Below are positions 52,525 to 62,814 of a stretch of 64,000 bases of DNA, piece after piece. The position numbers and the translations under genes were made by a program. The first letter of the stretch is position 1; each line of letters opens with the position of its first letter. The notes under the pieces were generated by a model. That model did not search any database. It worked only from the letters and a program-made list of their open reading frames with translations, and was not told where the DNA came from. Source of the DNA: Micromonospora coriariae (GTDB taxonomy: Bacteria; Actinomycetota; Actinomycetes; Mycobacteriales; Micromonosporaceae); NCBI RefSeq assembly GCF_900091455.1, contig NZ_LT607412.1, positions 6,696,001-6,760,000 on the forward strand, read 5' to 3'.

Positions 52525-53328
52525 ATGGCAACCGCTACCACCGATGGCGCGTACACCTTTGACAACGGCTCGCCGGACGCCGTCCCGCAGATGCAGGCGC
52601 TGGAGTCCTTCCTGGATCCGATCACGATGCGTCGCCTGGCCCGCCCGGTGCTGCGCCTGGGGGCGAGGTGCTGGGAGGTCGGTGCCGGCGGGGGCTCGAT
52701 GGCCCGGCGGATCGCCCGGGCGGTCGGCGAGGACGGTCACGTGCTGGCCACCGACATCGACCCCACGCATCTCGTGGCCGAGGGCAACCTGCACGTACGC
52801 CAGCACGACGTCCGTACCGAACCGCCACCCGGGAACGCGTTCGACCTGATCCACGCCCGGCTGGTGCTGCTGCACCTGCCGGACCGACGACGGGTCCTGC
52901 GCACGCTCGCCGGCGCGCTGGCTCCCGGCGGATGGCTGGTGGTCGAGGAGTTCGACTGCACCGCGCCACTGCGGGTGCTGACCGCGCCGAGCGACGACGC
53001 GGCGAAGCTCTTCGCGCAGGTGATGGACACCATGATGGGTGTCCTGCAGGAGCACGGCGCCGACCTGGGGTGGGCGCAGGACGTGCACACCGAGATGGCC
53101 CTCGCCGGTCTGACCGACCTCGACACCATCACCCACTCGCAGAGCTGGGTCGGCGGTTCGACCGGGACGTCGCTCTACGACACGAACTCCCGCCAGTTGG
53201 AGCCGGACCTGCTCGCGGCGGGCCTGTCCCCCAACCAACTGCACGCGTTCCGCCGGCTGGTCCGCGACCCCGGGTTCGCCGTCATGTCGTACCACTTCGT
53301 CTCCACGCGAGGCCGCCTGCCGGGCTGA
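52525..53328 (+). CDS. class I SAM-dependent methyltransferase
   Basis: A 267-residue soluble enzyme. SAM motif I is CWEVGAGGGSMARRIA near residue 50, followed by VLATDIDP (acidic end of beta-2 near 77) and FDLIHARLVLLHLPDRRRVL (motifs II-III). The substrate-binding C-terminal part is not diagnostic. It starts 35 bases after the LivF-type stop, with GAGAGG upstream, so it may belong to the transporter operon. Target is unknown. A strong terminator follows. Confidence 0.93.
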   Translation: MATATTDGAYTFDNGSPDAVPQMQALESFLDPITMRRLARPVLRLGARCWEVGAGGGSMARRIARAVGEDGHVLATDIDPTHLVAEGNLHVRQHDVRTEPPPGNAFDLIHARLVLLHLPDRRRVLRTLAGALAPGGWLVVEEFDCTAPLRVLTAPSDDAAKLFAQVMDTMMGVLQEHGADLGWAQDVHTEMALAGLTDLDTITHSQSWVGGSTGTSLYDTNSRQLEPDLLAAGLSPNQLHAFRRLVRDPGFAVMSYHFVSTRGRLPG

Positions 53329-53432
53329 GAGGCAGGTGGACCACCGCGCGGAGAACGGTCGCGCCGTCCGTAACTCCTCCGCACAGCACGCCCCCGCTGA
53401 TCCGGGCAGCTCTACGGAAGGCGCCGACCGAA

Positions 53433-53465
53433 CCGGCCGGGCTTCCCGCCAGGGAGCCCGGCCGG
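53433..53465. terminator. terminator between methyltransferase and acylase genes
   Basis: Arms 53433-53443 and 53455-53465 are 11 perfect base pairs, extended inward by three more (one G-U), with a five-base loop. It lies between two convergent genes, 8 bases from the acylase stop. Confidence 0.8.
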
Positions 53466-53473
53466 GCCGCGTC

Positions 53474-55849
53474 TCAGTGGTGGCGGCCCTCGCTCACCCG
53501 GTACGTGCGCAGGTTCGGGTCGGCCTTGATCTGGGCCTCGGTGTACTTGATCGTGTCCCAGCCCTTCCCGGAGTAGAGCGCGGTCTGGTCGCCGTACCAG
53601 GGGGAGTTCGGGTTGGTCGACTGGGAGTAGGTCAGGATCTGCCGCCCGGACGGTCCGTGCGGGCCCAGCTCGACGGCCATCACGAACGACGAGCCGTGCA
53701 CCACCTTCGGGTAGCCGACGCCCGGCACCCGATTGTTGATGATCATGTTGAAGATGCCGGCCTCGGCCCGTCCACCATGGATCGGGATACGCCGGTCGCC
53801 GCGCGGCTCGGTCTGGATGTCGCCGAGACGGGCGTCGAGCGGGATGCCGGCGAGGCGCTGCACCGCGTCGGCGAGCGCGGTGCGGACGCCCGGGTTGGTG
53901 GTGTCGAGCCGGCGCGGCGTGCGCACCGGATCGCTGGCGGCGAAGGTGTCGGCGAAGCGCAGCCCGTTGGCCAGGACGAACTCGGTGAACAGGTGGGCGC
54001 CGCGGCTGTTCAGGTCGGCGTGCAGGTCCCAGCGGGCCAGTGCGGTGCAGGCGGCACGCAGATCGACGGTCGCGCCGTTCGACGCGGTGCCGGTGGGCTG
54101 GGCGGTGCAGAGCGCCACCAGGTCGTCGCGGACCAGTTCACCGCCGTACACCCGGTTGCCGAAGACCGTCCGCCACAGCCGGTCGGCGGTGAACCCGCGC
54201 CCCGGCAGCCCATCGGTGCCGGCGAGGCGCTGCTGCACCTGGTCGAGGCCGAGACGGGTCCGCAGGCTGCGCGGGGTGCGTTCGTCGCCGATGATCCGCG
54301 CGTAGCCCTCGAGCGGGGCCTGCGGGTTGGCCAGCCAGTAGCTGTCGTTGGAGTTGGTGACGTAGTCGGTGCGGAAGCGGACAGGCAGGTTCGCCGGGCC
54401 GAGGATGCCGGGCACGGCGGCGTCCGGGTCGGCGCCGAGCGCGCAGGCCGACCGGGAGCCGTCCAGGACGGCCTGGCCGCTGCTGGCGTAGAGCGGCTGG
54501 AACGGCGCCGGGATGCAGGCGGCGGCGAGGGCGTCGGTCACCCGGGGCACCACCGAGTGGTCGGCGTAGAGCGCCTCACCGCGGGCGTCGGCGGCGATCA
54601 CGTTGACCCAGGGCAGGAACTGGTAGCGGTCGAGCACCCTCTTCAGGTCGCGGACCGTCTTGGCGCGGCCCATCTGCAACCAGCCGTCGAAGGCCCGGTT
54701 GTTGGTGGCGTTGATGTCGGTGATGGCGTACGCGGTGCCGGCGGTCCAGTCGAAGGTGCCGGGCACCACCACGACCGGCCCGAAGTGGGTGTCGTGGAAG
54801 GTCCGGCTGACCGGTACCGTGCCTCCGTTCGGACCGGGCACCTGGACGGTGACCGTGCGGGTGGTCATCTTTCGCGGCTTGCCGTCCAGGTAGTAGGACG
54901 TGGGGTCGCCCGGGACCAGCGCGAGGCGGTGCCACACGAACCGGCGGGCGGTGGAGACTGTGTGACTCCACGCGAGGGTGCGGTTGTGCCCGATCTCGAC
55001 GATCGGATCGCCGATGAGCGCGGCGCCCTCGACGTCGTACCGGCCGGGCACCTTGAGGTGCATCCGGTAGAAGCGTTCCGCGCCGTCCCATGGAAAGTGC
55101 GGGTTGGCCAGCACCATGCCGCCCCGGTTGGCGGTCGCCGCGTCGCCCAGCCCGTACGCGTTGCTGCCCACCCCGGCGGGCGCGCCGTCGCTGGCGGCGA
55201 GCACCGCCGCCGCGCCGGGCGCGTCCTGGACGGCAGCCGGGCCGGTGGCGGTGGGCGGCGCGGCGGCGACGATCCCGTCGAGCACCGCGCGGGAGCCGGC
55301 CCGGACCATGCTGGCCCAGGTGGTACGCCAGATGTCCAGCTCGGTGATCGGGCGCACCCACGGCTTGGCCCGGCACGCCGGGTCGGTGAGCTTCGCCGCA
55401 CCTGTGCGGCGTAGGTAGGAGTTGTAGCCGGCGACGAAGCCGCGGATCTGGTCGCGGACGTCGTCGGACGGCGAGTGCACGCCGTCGCGGCGGCCGTCGA
55501 GCAGCCCCTCCACCGCTCGGTCGTCGATGGCCTTGCGGAAGAACAGGTCGCTGCGCACGTTCGCGTCGGTCGGGCCGGTCGCGCCGAAGTAGCGGGAGCG
55601 CTCGCCGTTGACCGTCACCACCTTCTCGGCGATCACGCAGAGGTTGTCCTCCGCCTGCACGTACCCCACCCCGAAGCCGAGGTTGGCGTAGCTCGTGGCG
55701 GTGATGTGCGGGACGCCGTAGGACGCGCGGCGGATCTCGGCCGAGTAGCCGTGATCGCGCTGGTGCGCGCCGGCCGGAGGCGTACTCAACCCGGCCACGA
55801 CCAGGCCCAGGACCACCCCCGCCGCGCCGAGGCGTTGTGCTGCTGTCAC
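53474..55849 (-). CDS. secreted penicillin-acylase-family Ntn hydrolase
   Basis: A 791-residue exported proenzyme starting at GTG 55849 with GGAGGA four bases upstream. The signal peptide ends PAGAH. Residues about 35-215 form the alpha chain (EIRRASYGVPHITATSYANL, FGVGYVQAEDNLCVIAEKVV). Autocleavage is expected before the Ser in GVGSNAYGLG near residue 228, which becomes the N-terminal nucleophile of the beta chain. GKGWDTIKYTEAQIKADP near the end is typical of the family. Members include acyl-homoserine-lactone, aculeacin and penicillin acylases; which amide is cut is unknown. It is divergent from the DrrA-type gene. Confidence 0.94.
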   Translation of the reverse strand: MTAAQRLGAAGVVLGLVVAGLSTPPAGAHQRDHGYSAEIRRASYGVPHITATSYANLGFGVGYVQAEDNLCVIAEKVVTVNGERSRYFGATGPTDANVRSDLFFRKAIDDRAVEGLLDGRRDGVHSPSDDVRDQIRGFVAGYNSYLRRTGAAKLTDPACRAKPWVRPITELDIWRTTWASMVRAGSRAVLDGIVAAAPPTATGPAAVQDAPGAAAVLAASDGAPAGVGSNAYGLGDAATANRGGMVLANPHFPWDGAERFYRMHLKVPGRYDVEGAALIGDPIVEIGHNRTLAWSHTVSTARRFVWHRLALVPGDPTSYYLDGKPRKMTTRTVTVQVPGPNGGTVPVSRTFHDTHFGPVVVVPGTFDWTAGTAYAITDINATNNRAFDGWLQMGRAKTVRDLKRVLDRYQFLPWVNVIAADARGEALYADHSVVPRVTDALAAACIPAPFQPLYASSGQAVLDGSRSACALGADPDAAVPGILGPANLPVRFRTDYVTNSNDSYWLANPQAPLEGYARIIGDERTPRSLRTRLGLDQVQQRLAGTDGLPGRGFTADRLWRTVFGNRVYGGELVRDDLVALCTAQPTGTASNGATVDLRAACTALARWDLHADLNSRGAHLFTEFVLANGLRFADTFAASDPVRTPRRLDTTNPGVRTALADAVQRLAGIPLDARLGDIQTEPRGDRRIPIHGGRAEAGIFNMIINNRVPGVGYPKVVHGSSFVMAVELGPHGPSGRQILTYSQSTNPNSPWYGDQTALYSGKGWDTIKYTEAQIKADPNLRTYRVSEGRHH

Positions 55850-56038
55850 CGCGTCCTCCCCCCGTCGCGTCCCCCAGACGCCGTTGCCGGAGGGACATTC
55901 ACGTTGGTCGGCATTCTCGCCGCTGTTGTGCCGCCCCGTACACCCCGGCGCGCCGACCGCGCGCCGTGGTGCGTTCAGTGGCAGCCGGCCGGCGCGCAAC
56001 GGCGAGGGCCCCACCGCCTCGGCGACGTGCCGGGCCCG

Positions 56039-56106
56039 GTGTCAGAGGCGTGTCAGGGCCCGTGTCGGTGGCGTGTCAGGGCCGTGTCAGGCGACCCGCG
56101 CAGGCT
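56039..56106 (+). promoter_or_regulatory. SARP-type promoter: five direct GTGTCAG heptamers and a -10 box
   Basis: Heptamers GTGTCAG (third copy GTGTCGG) begin at 56039, 56050, 56062, 56073 and 56084, a period of 11, 12, 11 and 11 bases, i.e. one helical turn. Ten bases after the last copy lies CAGGCT (56101-56106), a -10-like box 7 bases before the DrrA-type ATG. There is no ribosome site, so the transcript is probably leaderless. SARP regulators bind heptamer direct repeats with an 11-base period next to the -10 box; a SARP gene lies downstream at 57878-61099. Confidence 0.8.
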
Positions 56107-56113
56107 CTACGAC

Positions 56114-57090
<977 letters not shown>

Positions 57091-57094
<4 letters not shown>

Positions 57095-57918
57095 GCACCC
57101 TGGTCAGCGCAGCACCCGCGAAGAGCCCGGCGCTCTCGGCGGCCGTTCCGAACCCTCGACCGTTCCGGCTGGTCCGGCACTCCCTGGCGCTCGCCAAACG
57201 CAGCCTCATCAAGACCTTGCGTACGCCCGAGGCGCTCATCGACGTCACGCTGCAACCGGTGCTGTTCCTGGTCATCTTCGTGTACATCTTCGGCGGCGCG
57301 GTCGCCGGATCCACCCATGACTACCTGCAGTTCCTGTTGCCCGGCATCCTGGCGCAGACGATCGCCACCGGCGCCATCGCGATCGGCGTCAACCTGAACA
57401 CCGACATCGCCAAGGGCATCTTCGACAGGTTCCGGTCGCTGCCGATCCCCCGCTCGGCGCCGTTGGTCGGCGCGGTCCTGGGCGACGTCGTACGGTACGT
57501 GATCGTCACGATCTCGACCCTCGCGATCGGTTACGTGCTCGGTTTCCGGATCGACTCGGACCCGTTCCGGGCGATCGCCGGTTGCCTGCTCGCTGTGCTG
57601 TTCGCGCTCTGCCTGAGCTGGCTGCCGGTGTTCGTCTCGATGAAGGTGCGTACCCCGGGCGCCGTGCAGGGCCTGATGTTCGCGCTGATCATGCCGCTGA
57701 GCTTCGCGTCGAACGTGTTCGTCAGCGCCGACACCCTGCCGGGCTGGATGCAGGCGTTCGTGGACGTCAACCCGATGACCCACCTGGTGGCAGCGGTGCG
57801 CGGACTGTTCCTCGGCACACCGGTCGGCTCACATGTGTGGTGGACGCTCGCCTGGTGTGCCGGCTTCGTGGCGGTGTTCATGCCGCTGGCGTTGCGCGCG
57901 TACCGCAAGAAGATCTGA
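57091..57918 (+). CDS. DrrB-type ABC-2 exporter permease
   Basis: A 275-residue membrane protein overlapping the DrrA-type stop (ATGA). It has a hydrophilic N-terminus and six membrane helices. ABC-2 blocks are visible: LRTPEALIDVTLQPVLFLVI near residue 45, IAKGIFDRFRSLPIPRSAPL near 108 and LPGWMQAFVDVNPMTHLVAA near 215. The last 41 bases overlap the 3' end of the convergent SARP gene. It lacks any enzyme fusion and should form a homodimeric export channel. Confidence 0.95.
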
Positions 57919-60900
57919 CCTGGGCGAGCAGGTCGTCCATCAGCTCGCGGACCCGGGCGATGACCGCGGCGACCGGCCGCTCGCGCCACACGGCCAGCAA
58001 CGGCTCACGCTGCTCCTCATCCCCGAGGGCGGCGGTGAGCCGTTCGGCGTCGCCGGGCGGGCCGAGGAACCCGAAGGTGGCGCCGACGCGCGTTCCGAGC
58101 GCGAACAGTTCCCGCACGGTAGCGACGTCACCCCGGTACGCCGCGAGTTCGGCGCCACCCAGCGCCCATGACCCGATGACCGGCAGGTCTCTCGTCGACA
58201 GCGCCTCGTCCCGGGCGAGCCTCAGCAACCCGGCCGCGGTGGCGTCGGCGTCCTGGCTCGAGCCGGGCCGCACCTGGGCCACCCGCAGTTGCAGGACCGC
58301 CACCGCGACCCGGAGCATGACGCGCGGCTGCGGTGGCCCGCCGGCCCACCCGGTCAGCCTCCGGGTCACCCCGTCAGCGTGGTCGAGCGCCTCGTCGTAC
58401 CGCTCGCGTTGCCACGCGAGGTGGGCCAGCCCGAGGCGCGCCAGCGCGGAGTCCAGCTCCTCGGCCTCGCCCGGCGCCGCCGTCTCGCCCAGCCGCCGCT
58501 CGGCTTCCGGGTCGCCGGTCAGAGCAAGCTGCGCGTCCAGCCGTACCCGGATCGACCGGGCATCCTGCGCCGCGCCGACCAGTTCCATGTGCCGGATGCT
58601 GCGCGCCAGCCACTCGGCCGACTCGGTGCCCCCGCTGGGAATCAGGAACTGCCCGATCGCGCCCGCCGCCATCGCCATGCCCCAGTGGTCACCGGCCACC
58701 TCGAAGCGGCGGTACGCCAGCTCGGCGTCGACCACCGACGGCTCGGCCATGCCGCCGTTCTCCCGGATGGCGGCGCGGGCGAAGTGGCCGAGGCCCTGCA
58801 CGTACGGGTCCGGGTGCGCGATCATCTCGGCGGCACCCTTCATGCTCTTTTCCTCGTCGGAGGCGTCGAACGCGGGCAACGCCGACGCCAGAACGCTCTG
58901 CCGGGGCGACATCTCCGCGGGCCGCTCGGCGAGGAGCGTCCGCAGGGCCCGGCGGGCGAGTACGGCGAGTCGGAGCTCGCCGCTGATACCGGCGTTGACG
59001 CCGATCGCCAGGCACAACCAGGCGAGCCGGTCCGCGTCGGGCAGTGGTCGGCCGGCGGCCCGGCCGCGCAGGATCCCCGATGCCCGCCGCCGGCCCGGAT
59101 CCTCGACGTGCAACAGTCCCCGCGCCCAACCGATGACCTCGAGGTGCAGGCCGCGCACCGACCAGAGGTGGAACAGCGCGGCGGCGACGTCGACCGTCGC
59201 CGGCTCGTCACCGGACCCGAGCGCCCACCGCAGGCCCGCGATCAGGTTCTCCTGCTCGGCGGCGCAGCGGGCGAGCGCCTCGATCTGGCCGGGCCCGACG
59301 AAATGATCGGCGAACGCCACCGCCTGCTCCCGGGCCCAACCGACCAGGCCGGCCATGGCCGGCTCCCGGTCACCGACCGCGTCGAGCCGGGCCTCGCCGT
59401 ACTCGCGGACGGTTTCGAGCATCCGATAGCGGGGCGGGTCGTCCCCCTCGACCAGGGTCAGCAGGGACTGTTCGACGAGCGTCGCCAGGCCCCGCCGTAC
59501 GTCCGGGGTCCGGGCGACCGCGGCGGCGAGGTCCGCGGTGAACGCCGCGGGAATGACCGCGAGCCGTTGGAGCAGCTCGCGGTCCTCGGGTGCGAGCAGT
59601 TCCCGGCTCCAGTCGACCATCGCCCACAGGCTCGCGTGCCGTTCCGGCAGCCCTCGCAACGCGTCGTCGAGCAGCGCGAACCGGTCGGTCAGCCCGGCGA
59701 GCACGTCGTCGATCGGCATGTGCCGCAGCCGCGCGGCAGCCAGTTCGAGAGCCAGCGGCAGGTTGTCGAGCCGGTGGCACAGCGCGAGCGCCCGTTCGGT
59801 GTCCCAGGTGGGCACCGCGCCGCCGGCCGTCGCCCGGGCCTGGATCAGCCCGAGTGCGTCGTCGTCGGGCAGCGCGGTCAGGCGGTGGACCAGTTCGCCG
59901 GCCAGGCCCAGCGGGGCCCGGCTGGTGGCGAGGACCGCGACCTCGGGCGGGACCACCGCGATCAGGTCCGCGACGACGGTGGCCGCCGCGTCCAGGACAT
60001 GTTCGCAGTTGTCCAGCACGATCAGCCCGTCGAGGTCCGGCGCCACGGCGCGCAACCGTTCCTCGGGGCTGAGCACCCGCCGTTCGAGGCCCAGGTTGCC
60101 GCCGGTCGCCGAGGTGTCCGCGCCGCCGAGTGCCGCGAGCACCGTGGGCAGCACCTCGTCGGGCGAGCGCAGGCCGGCGAGTTCGATCACCCGTACCGAC
60201 TGCCCGGCCGCCGCCGCGCGCCGCGCCACCTCGGCGGCGAGCCTGGTCTTGCCCGCGCCGCCGGTCGCCACGATCGTCACCAGCGGCGCCTCGGTCAGCG
60301 CTCCGCCCACCGTCTCGACGTCCCGCTCCCGGCCGACGAGGGCGGTCATCGACCGGCGCCACGCGGCGGGCAGGGCGATCCGCGCCGGAGGCCGCGGTGG
60401 CGCCACGACGGCCGGGGTGGTGAGTTCGCCGCGCAGCAGCGCCAGGTGGACCTGTGTGATCACGGGCGACGGGTCGGTGCCGTAACGGTCGGCCAGTTCG
60501 GCGCGGAGTCGCTCGACCACCTCGAGCGCGTCCGCGTCCCGGCCCTGGGCGGCGAGCACCCGGACGAGCAGGGCCGCCGACGGCTCGTCCGGCGGCGTAC
60601 GCGCGACGAGCCGGCGCAGGTCGACCTCGTCGAGCGGTCCCGCACCGGCGAGTGCGGCCTGTGCGCGCAGCGCCGCGACGTCCGCGAACAGGCGCGTCTC
60701 CTCGGCGGTCACGAGTTCCGGGACCTCGGGGAACAGCGCACGGGCCCGGTCGGCCGGGTCGCGGGCGCCCGGGGCGTCACCGGTACGGAGTGCCGCACGC
60801 CCCCGCTCGACGAGCGTCCGCGCCTCGACCGCGTCGACGGAGATCTTCTCGGCGGGCAGGCGGTATCCCGCCGGAACCGCGACCACGGGCAGCCCGAGAC

Positions 60901-61099
60901 GGCGTACCCGGGACACGAGCGCCTGGACGGCACCGGTCGCGTCGTCGGGGGGCGTGCCGTCCCACACGGCGTCCACGAGCAGCGTGGTGGAGACCGCTCG
61001 GCCGCGCGCGTCGACGAGCGCGCGGACCACCGCGGCGAGCCGCTCCCCCCGGACCGGCCGGCCGTCGACGGCGAGCGGCCCGAGGATGGTGATCTGCAC
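57878..61099 (-). CDS. AfsR/SARP-family regulator with BTAD, NB-ARC-like ATPase and TPR domains
   Basis: A 1073-residue regulator. The GTG at 61099 is chosen because the product then begins MQITILGPLAVDG, the standard SARP start; an ATG at 61126 would add nine residues and lacks a ribosome site. Residues about 1-90 are the OmpR-like DNA-binding fold (DDATGAVQALVSRVRRLGLP), 95-240 the BTAD domain, about 265-530 an ATPase with P-loop VATGGAGKTRLA and the NB-ARC-like block LDNLPLALELAAARLR, and the rest TPR-like helices. AfsR-type proteins bind direct repeats after an activating signal. It probably controls the adjacent drrAB-type exporter through the five heptamers, and perhaps distant biosynthetic genes. 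Its 3' end overlaps the permease gene by 41 bases. Confidence 0.92.
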   Translation of the reverse strand: MQITILGPLAVDGRPVRGERLAAVVRALVDARGRAVSTTLLVDAVWDGTPPDDATGAVQALVSRVRRLGLPVVAVPAGYRLPAEKISVDAVEARTLVERGRAALRTGDAPGARDPADRARALFPEVPELVTAEETRLFADVAALRAQAALAGAGPLDEVDLRRLVARTPPDEPSAALLVRVLAAQGRDADALEVVERLRAELADRYGTDPSPVITQVHLALLRGELTTPAVVAPPRPPARIALPAAWRRSMTALVGRERDVETVGGALTEAPLVTIVATGGAGKTRLAAEVARRAAAAGQSVRVIELAGLRSPDEVLPTVLAALGGADTSATGGNLGLERRVLSPEERLRAVAPDLDGLIVLDNCEHVLDAAATVVADLIAVVPPEVAVLATSRAPLGLAGELVHRLTALPDDDALGLIQARATAGGAVPTWDTERALALCHRLDNLPLALELAAARLRHMPIDDVLAGLTDRFALLDDALRGLPERHASLWAMVDWSRELLAPEDRELLQRLAVIPAAFTADLAAAVARTPDVRRGLATLVEQSLLTLVEGDDPPRYRMLETVREYGEARLDAVGDREPAMAGLVGWAREQAVAFADHFVGPGQIEALARCAAEQENLIAGLRWALGSGDEPATVDVAAALFHLWSVRGLHLEVIGWARGLLHVEDPGRRRASGILRGRAAGRPLPDADRLAWLCLAIGVNAGISGELRLAVLARRALRTLLAERPAEMSPRQSVLASALPAFDASDEEKSMKGAAEMIAHPDPYVQGLGHFARAAIRENGGMAEPSVVDAELAYRRFEVAGDHWGMAMAAGAIGQFLIPSGGTESAEWLARSIRHMELVGAAQDARSIRVRLDAQLALTGDPEAERRLGETAAPGEAEELDSALARLGLAHLAWQRERYDEALDHADGVTRRLTGWAGGPPQPRVMLRVAVAVLQLRVAQVRPGSSQDADATAAGLLRLARDEALSTRDLPVIGSWALGGAELAAYRGDVATVRELFALGTRVGATFGFLGPPGDAERLTAALGDEEQREPLLAVWRERPVAAVIARVRELMDDLLAQVRSSCGTRATPAA

Positions 61100-61173
61100 G
61101 GACCCAGCATCCCCCACCTCGTCCATCGAGCCGCCGGCAACCCGCTCGTGGTCACCGGCCCTCGTGTGCGGCG

Positions 61174-62607
61174 CTAGAGGGTGTGCGCCGGGGTGGCGGC
61201 GGTCCGGCGCCGGAACAGGCCGAGCCGCAGCGCCCGGAGCAGGGTGCCGGGGCGGCTCAGCGTCGCCGGGTGGTCGAGCATGGTGGTGACCCGGCCCAGC
61301 CGGGCGTTGAGCACCGGATCGGCCAGCGACGTCCGGAAGACCAGGTCTCCGAACCACTTGGTGACCTTGTACCCGGGTGGGTACGGGCCGTTGACGTGTG
61401 GCAGCTCGATGTCGGCCGAGGTGGAGATCTGCCAGGCGGCGTCGACGATCACCCGCACCTGGTCGAAGTACGCCCGCGCCGCCTGCTCGTGCGGTTTCGG
61501 ATCCGAGCGCAGGTACGCCGACAGGCAGGACGCGTGCAGCATCGCGGAGGTCATGCCCTGGCCGTACACCGGGTTGAAGGACGCTATCGCGTCTCCGGCC
61601 GCGACCAGGCCGGCGGGCATCCGGTCGAGCTTGTGGAAGTCCCGGCGTCGGCTGTCCGCCTGGTGGTACGTGACCACCCCGCCGAGCATCTCGCCACGTT
61701 CGGCGATGTCGCCGAACATGTGCGGATAGTGCTGGCGGCAGCGGGCGGTGAAGTCGGCGACGTCGCGGCTGGGCCGGTCCTCGTCGTAGCCGGCCACCAG
61801 CATGATCCAACGGCCACCCTCGACCGAGTTGATCCCGCCGATCCGGGCGGAACGGCCCTTGCCGGCCATGGTGTGGTAGACCACCACCCAGGTGTCGCTG
61901 ACCGCCGTGTCCTGCTTGTAGAGCGCGGTCGCGTAGTTCAGTTTGATCGGCATCCGCTGCATCGGCGGGCGCGGCCACCCGTTGTCGGCCAGCCAGTCGC
62001 TGAGCCGGCTGGACCGGCCCATCGCGTCGACCACGAGGTCCGCCGGTTCGACGATCGGCTCGGTCCCGCCGTCCGGCACGTACCGCGCGCCGGTGACGCG
62101 CCGGTCGGCGAAGACCAGGCCGTCCGCGCGGCCGTACACCATCCGGATGTTGTCGATCGCGAGCGTCCGCCGCCGGACCAGCGCCTCCAGGAACGGGCGC
62201 GTGGTGATCAGCATCGGGCCGGTGCCGGACGGTTCCGGCGGCAGCCCCAGCACGCCGTTCACGAAGATCTTCGCCGCGCCCTGGTCGGTCGGCGGCGGCG
62301 GGGCGCCGGCCGCGAGCGCCTCGTCGACAATGCCGGGGAACCAGCGTTCCAACTGGATCTGACCCGACGGCAGCAGCGCGTGCACCTGGCTGCCCTGCGG
62401 CACACCGGGACGCGGCCCGTCATCCACATCGGACGGATCTCGCTCGATGACGAGCACCTCGTCGGCATGGTCACTCAACACCCGAGCCGCCATGAGCCCG
62501 GCGATGCTGCCGCCCAGCACCACCGCCCGCCGCATGACCACCCGGGTCTCGGCCGGGGGTTCCGCTGTCGCTATCTCCGAGAAGAGCCGGGACGGCGAGG
62601 GGGGCAT
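61174..62607 (-). CDS. FAD-dependent monooxygenase-like oxidoreductase
   Basis: A 477-residue flavoprotein. The ATG at 62607 has GAGGAG seven bases upstream. The Rossmann dinucleotide motif is VVLGGSIAGLMAARVL near residue 30 (GxSxAG variant) with VIERD ending beta-2. The second FAD motif is GDAIASFNPVYGQGM near 325, as in class A flavin monooxygenases and geranylgeranyl-reductase-like proteins. The C-terminal part (DADSADIELPH-like helices, about 390-450) is not diagnostic. It is 75 bases upstream of the SARP gene on the same strand and could act on a secondary metabolite. No biosynthetic core enzyme is present in the window. Confidence 0.9.
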   Translation of the reverse strand: MPPSPSRLFSEIATAEPPAETRVVMRRAVVLGGSIAGLMAARVLSDHADEVLVIERDPSDVDDGPRPGVPQGSQVHALLPSGQIQLERWFPGIVDEALAAGAPPPPTDQGAAKIFVNGVLGLPPEPSGTGPMLITTRPFLEALVRRRTLAIDNIRMVYGRADGLVFADRRVTGARYVPDGGTEPIVEPADLVVDAMGRSSRLSDWLADNGWPRPPMQRMPIKLNYATALYKQDTAVSDTWVVVYHTMAGKGRSARIGGINSVEGGRWIMLVAGYDEDRPSRDVADFTARCRQHYPHMFGDIAERGEMLGGVVTYHQADSRRRDFHKLDRMPAGLVAAGDAIASFNPVYGQGMTSAMLHASCLSAYLRSDPKPHEQAARAYFDQVRVIVDAAWQISTSADIELPHVNGPYPPGYKVTKWFGDLVFRTSLADPVLNARLGRVTTMLDHPATLSRPGTLLRALRLGLFRRRTAATPAHTL

Positions 62608-62682
62608 ACGGTCACTCCTCGAGTGGTCGGGAAACCTCGGCATCCACGACCGTAACCACCAGAGGCGCCGCAGTCAGTGGCA

Positions 62683-62706
62683 GCGGACCCACCATTTCTG
62701 GTCCGC
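62683..62706. promoter_or_regulatory. inverted repeat GCGGACC-N10-GGTCCGC
   Basis: Perfect seven-base arms (62683-62689, 62700-62706) with a 10-base AT-richer spacer, 76 bases upstream of the FAD-oxidoreductase start. It is a candidate operator for a dimeric regulator of this gene. Confidence 0.4.
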
Positions 62707-62777
62707 ACCGGCGGCCGACCCCGCTCAGCAACGTCGATGCGCGAGGCACGGCAGCAATTCGCAGGCCCGGACCCGTC

Positions 62778-62808
62778 TTGACAGATCATTCGGCGGTTAG
62801 GTTAGCCT
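62778..62808 (+). promoter_or_regulatory. promoter of the siderophore genes (TTGACA-19-TAGCCT), probably leaderless
   Basis: A consensus -35 TTGACA at 62778-62783 and TAGCCT at 62803-62808; TAGGTT at 62798-62803 is an alternative -10. With TAGCCT as -10, transcription would begin close to the ATG at 62815. The -10 box lies inside the iron box. Confidence 0.6.
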
Positions 62809-62813
62809 AACCT
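62799..62813. promoter_or_regulatory. IdeR/DmdR-type iron box
   Basis: AGGTTAG-C-CTAACCT is a perfect 7+1+7 palindrome and, with its left flank, matches the consensus TTAGGTTAGGCTAACCTAA of IdeR/DmdR at nearly every position. It covers the -10 box, so Fe(II)-loaded repressor should block transcription when iron is plentiful. Confidence 0.92.
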
Positions 62814-62814
62814 C

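Noticed and set aside
56039..56090. CRISPR-like array of short direct repeats
   Set aside because: Units are 7 bases with 4-5 base spacing in a promoter, far too short for CRISPR; the pattern fits SARP binding.
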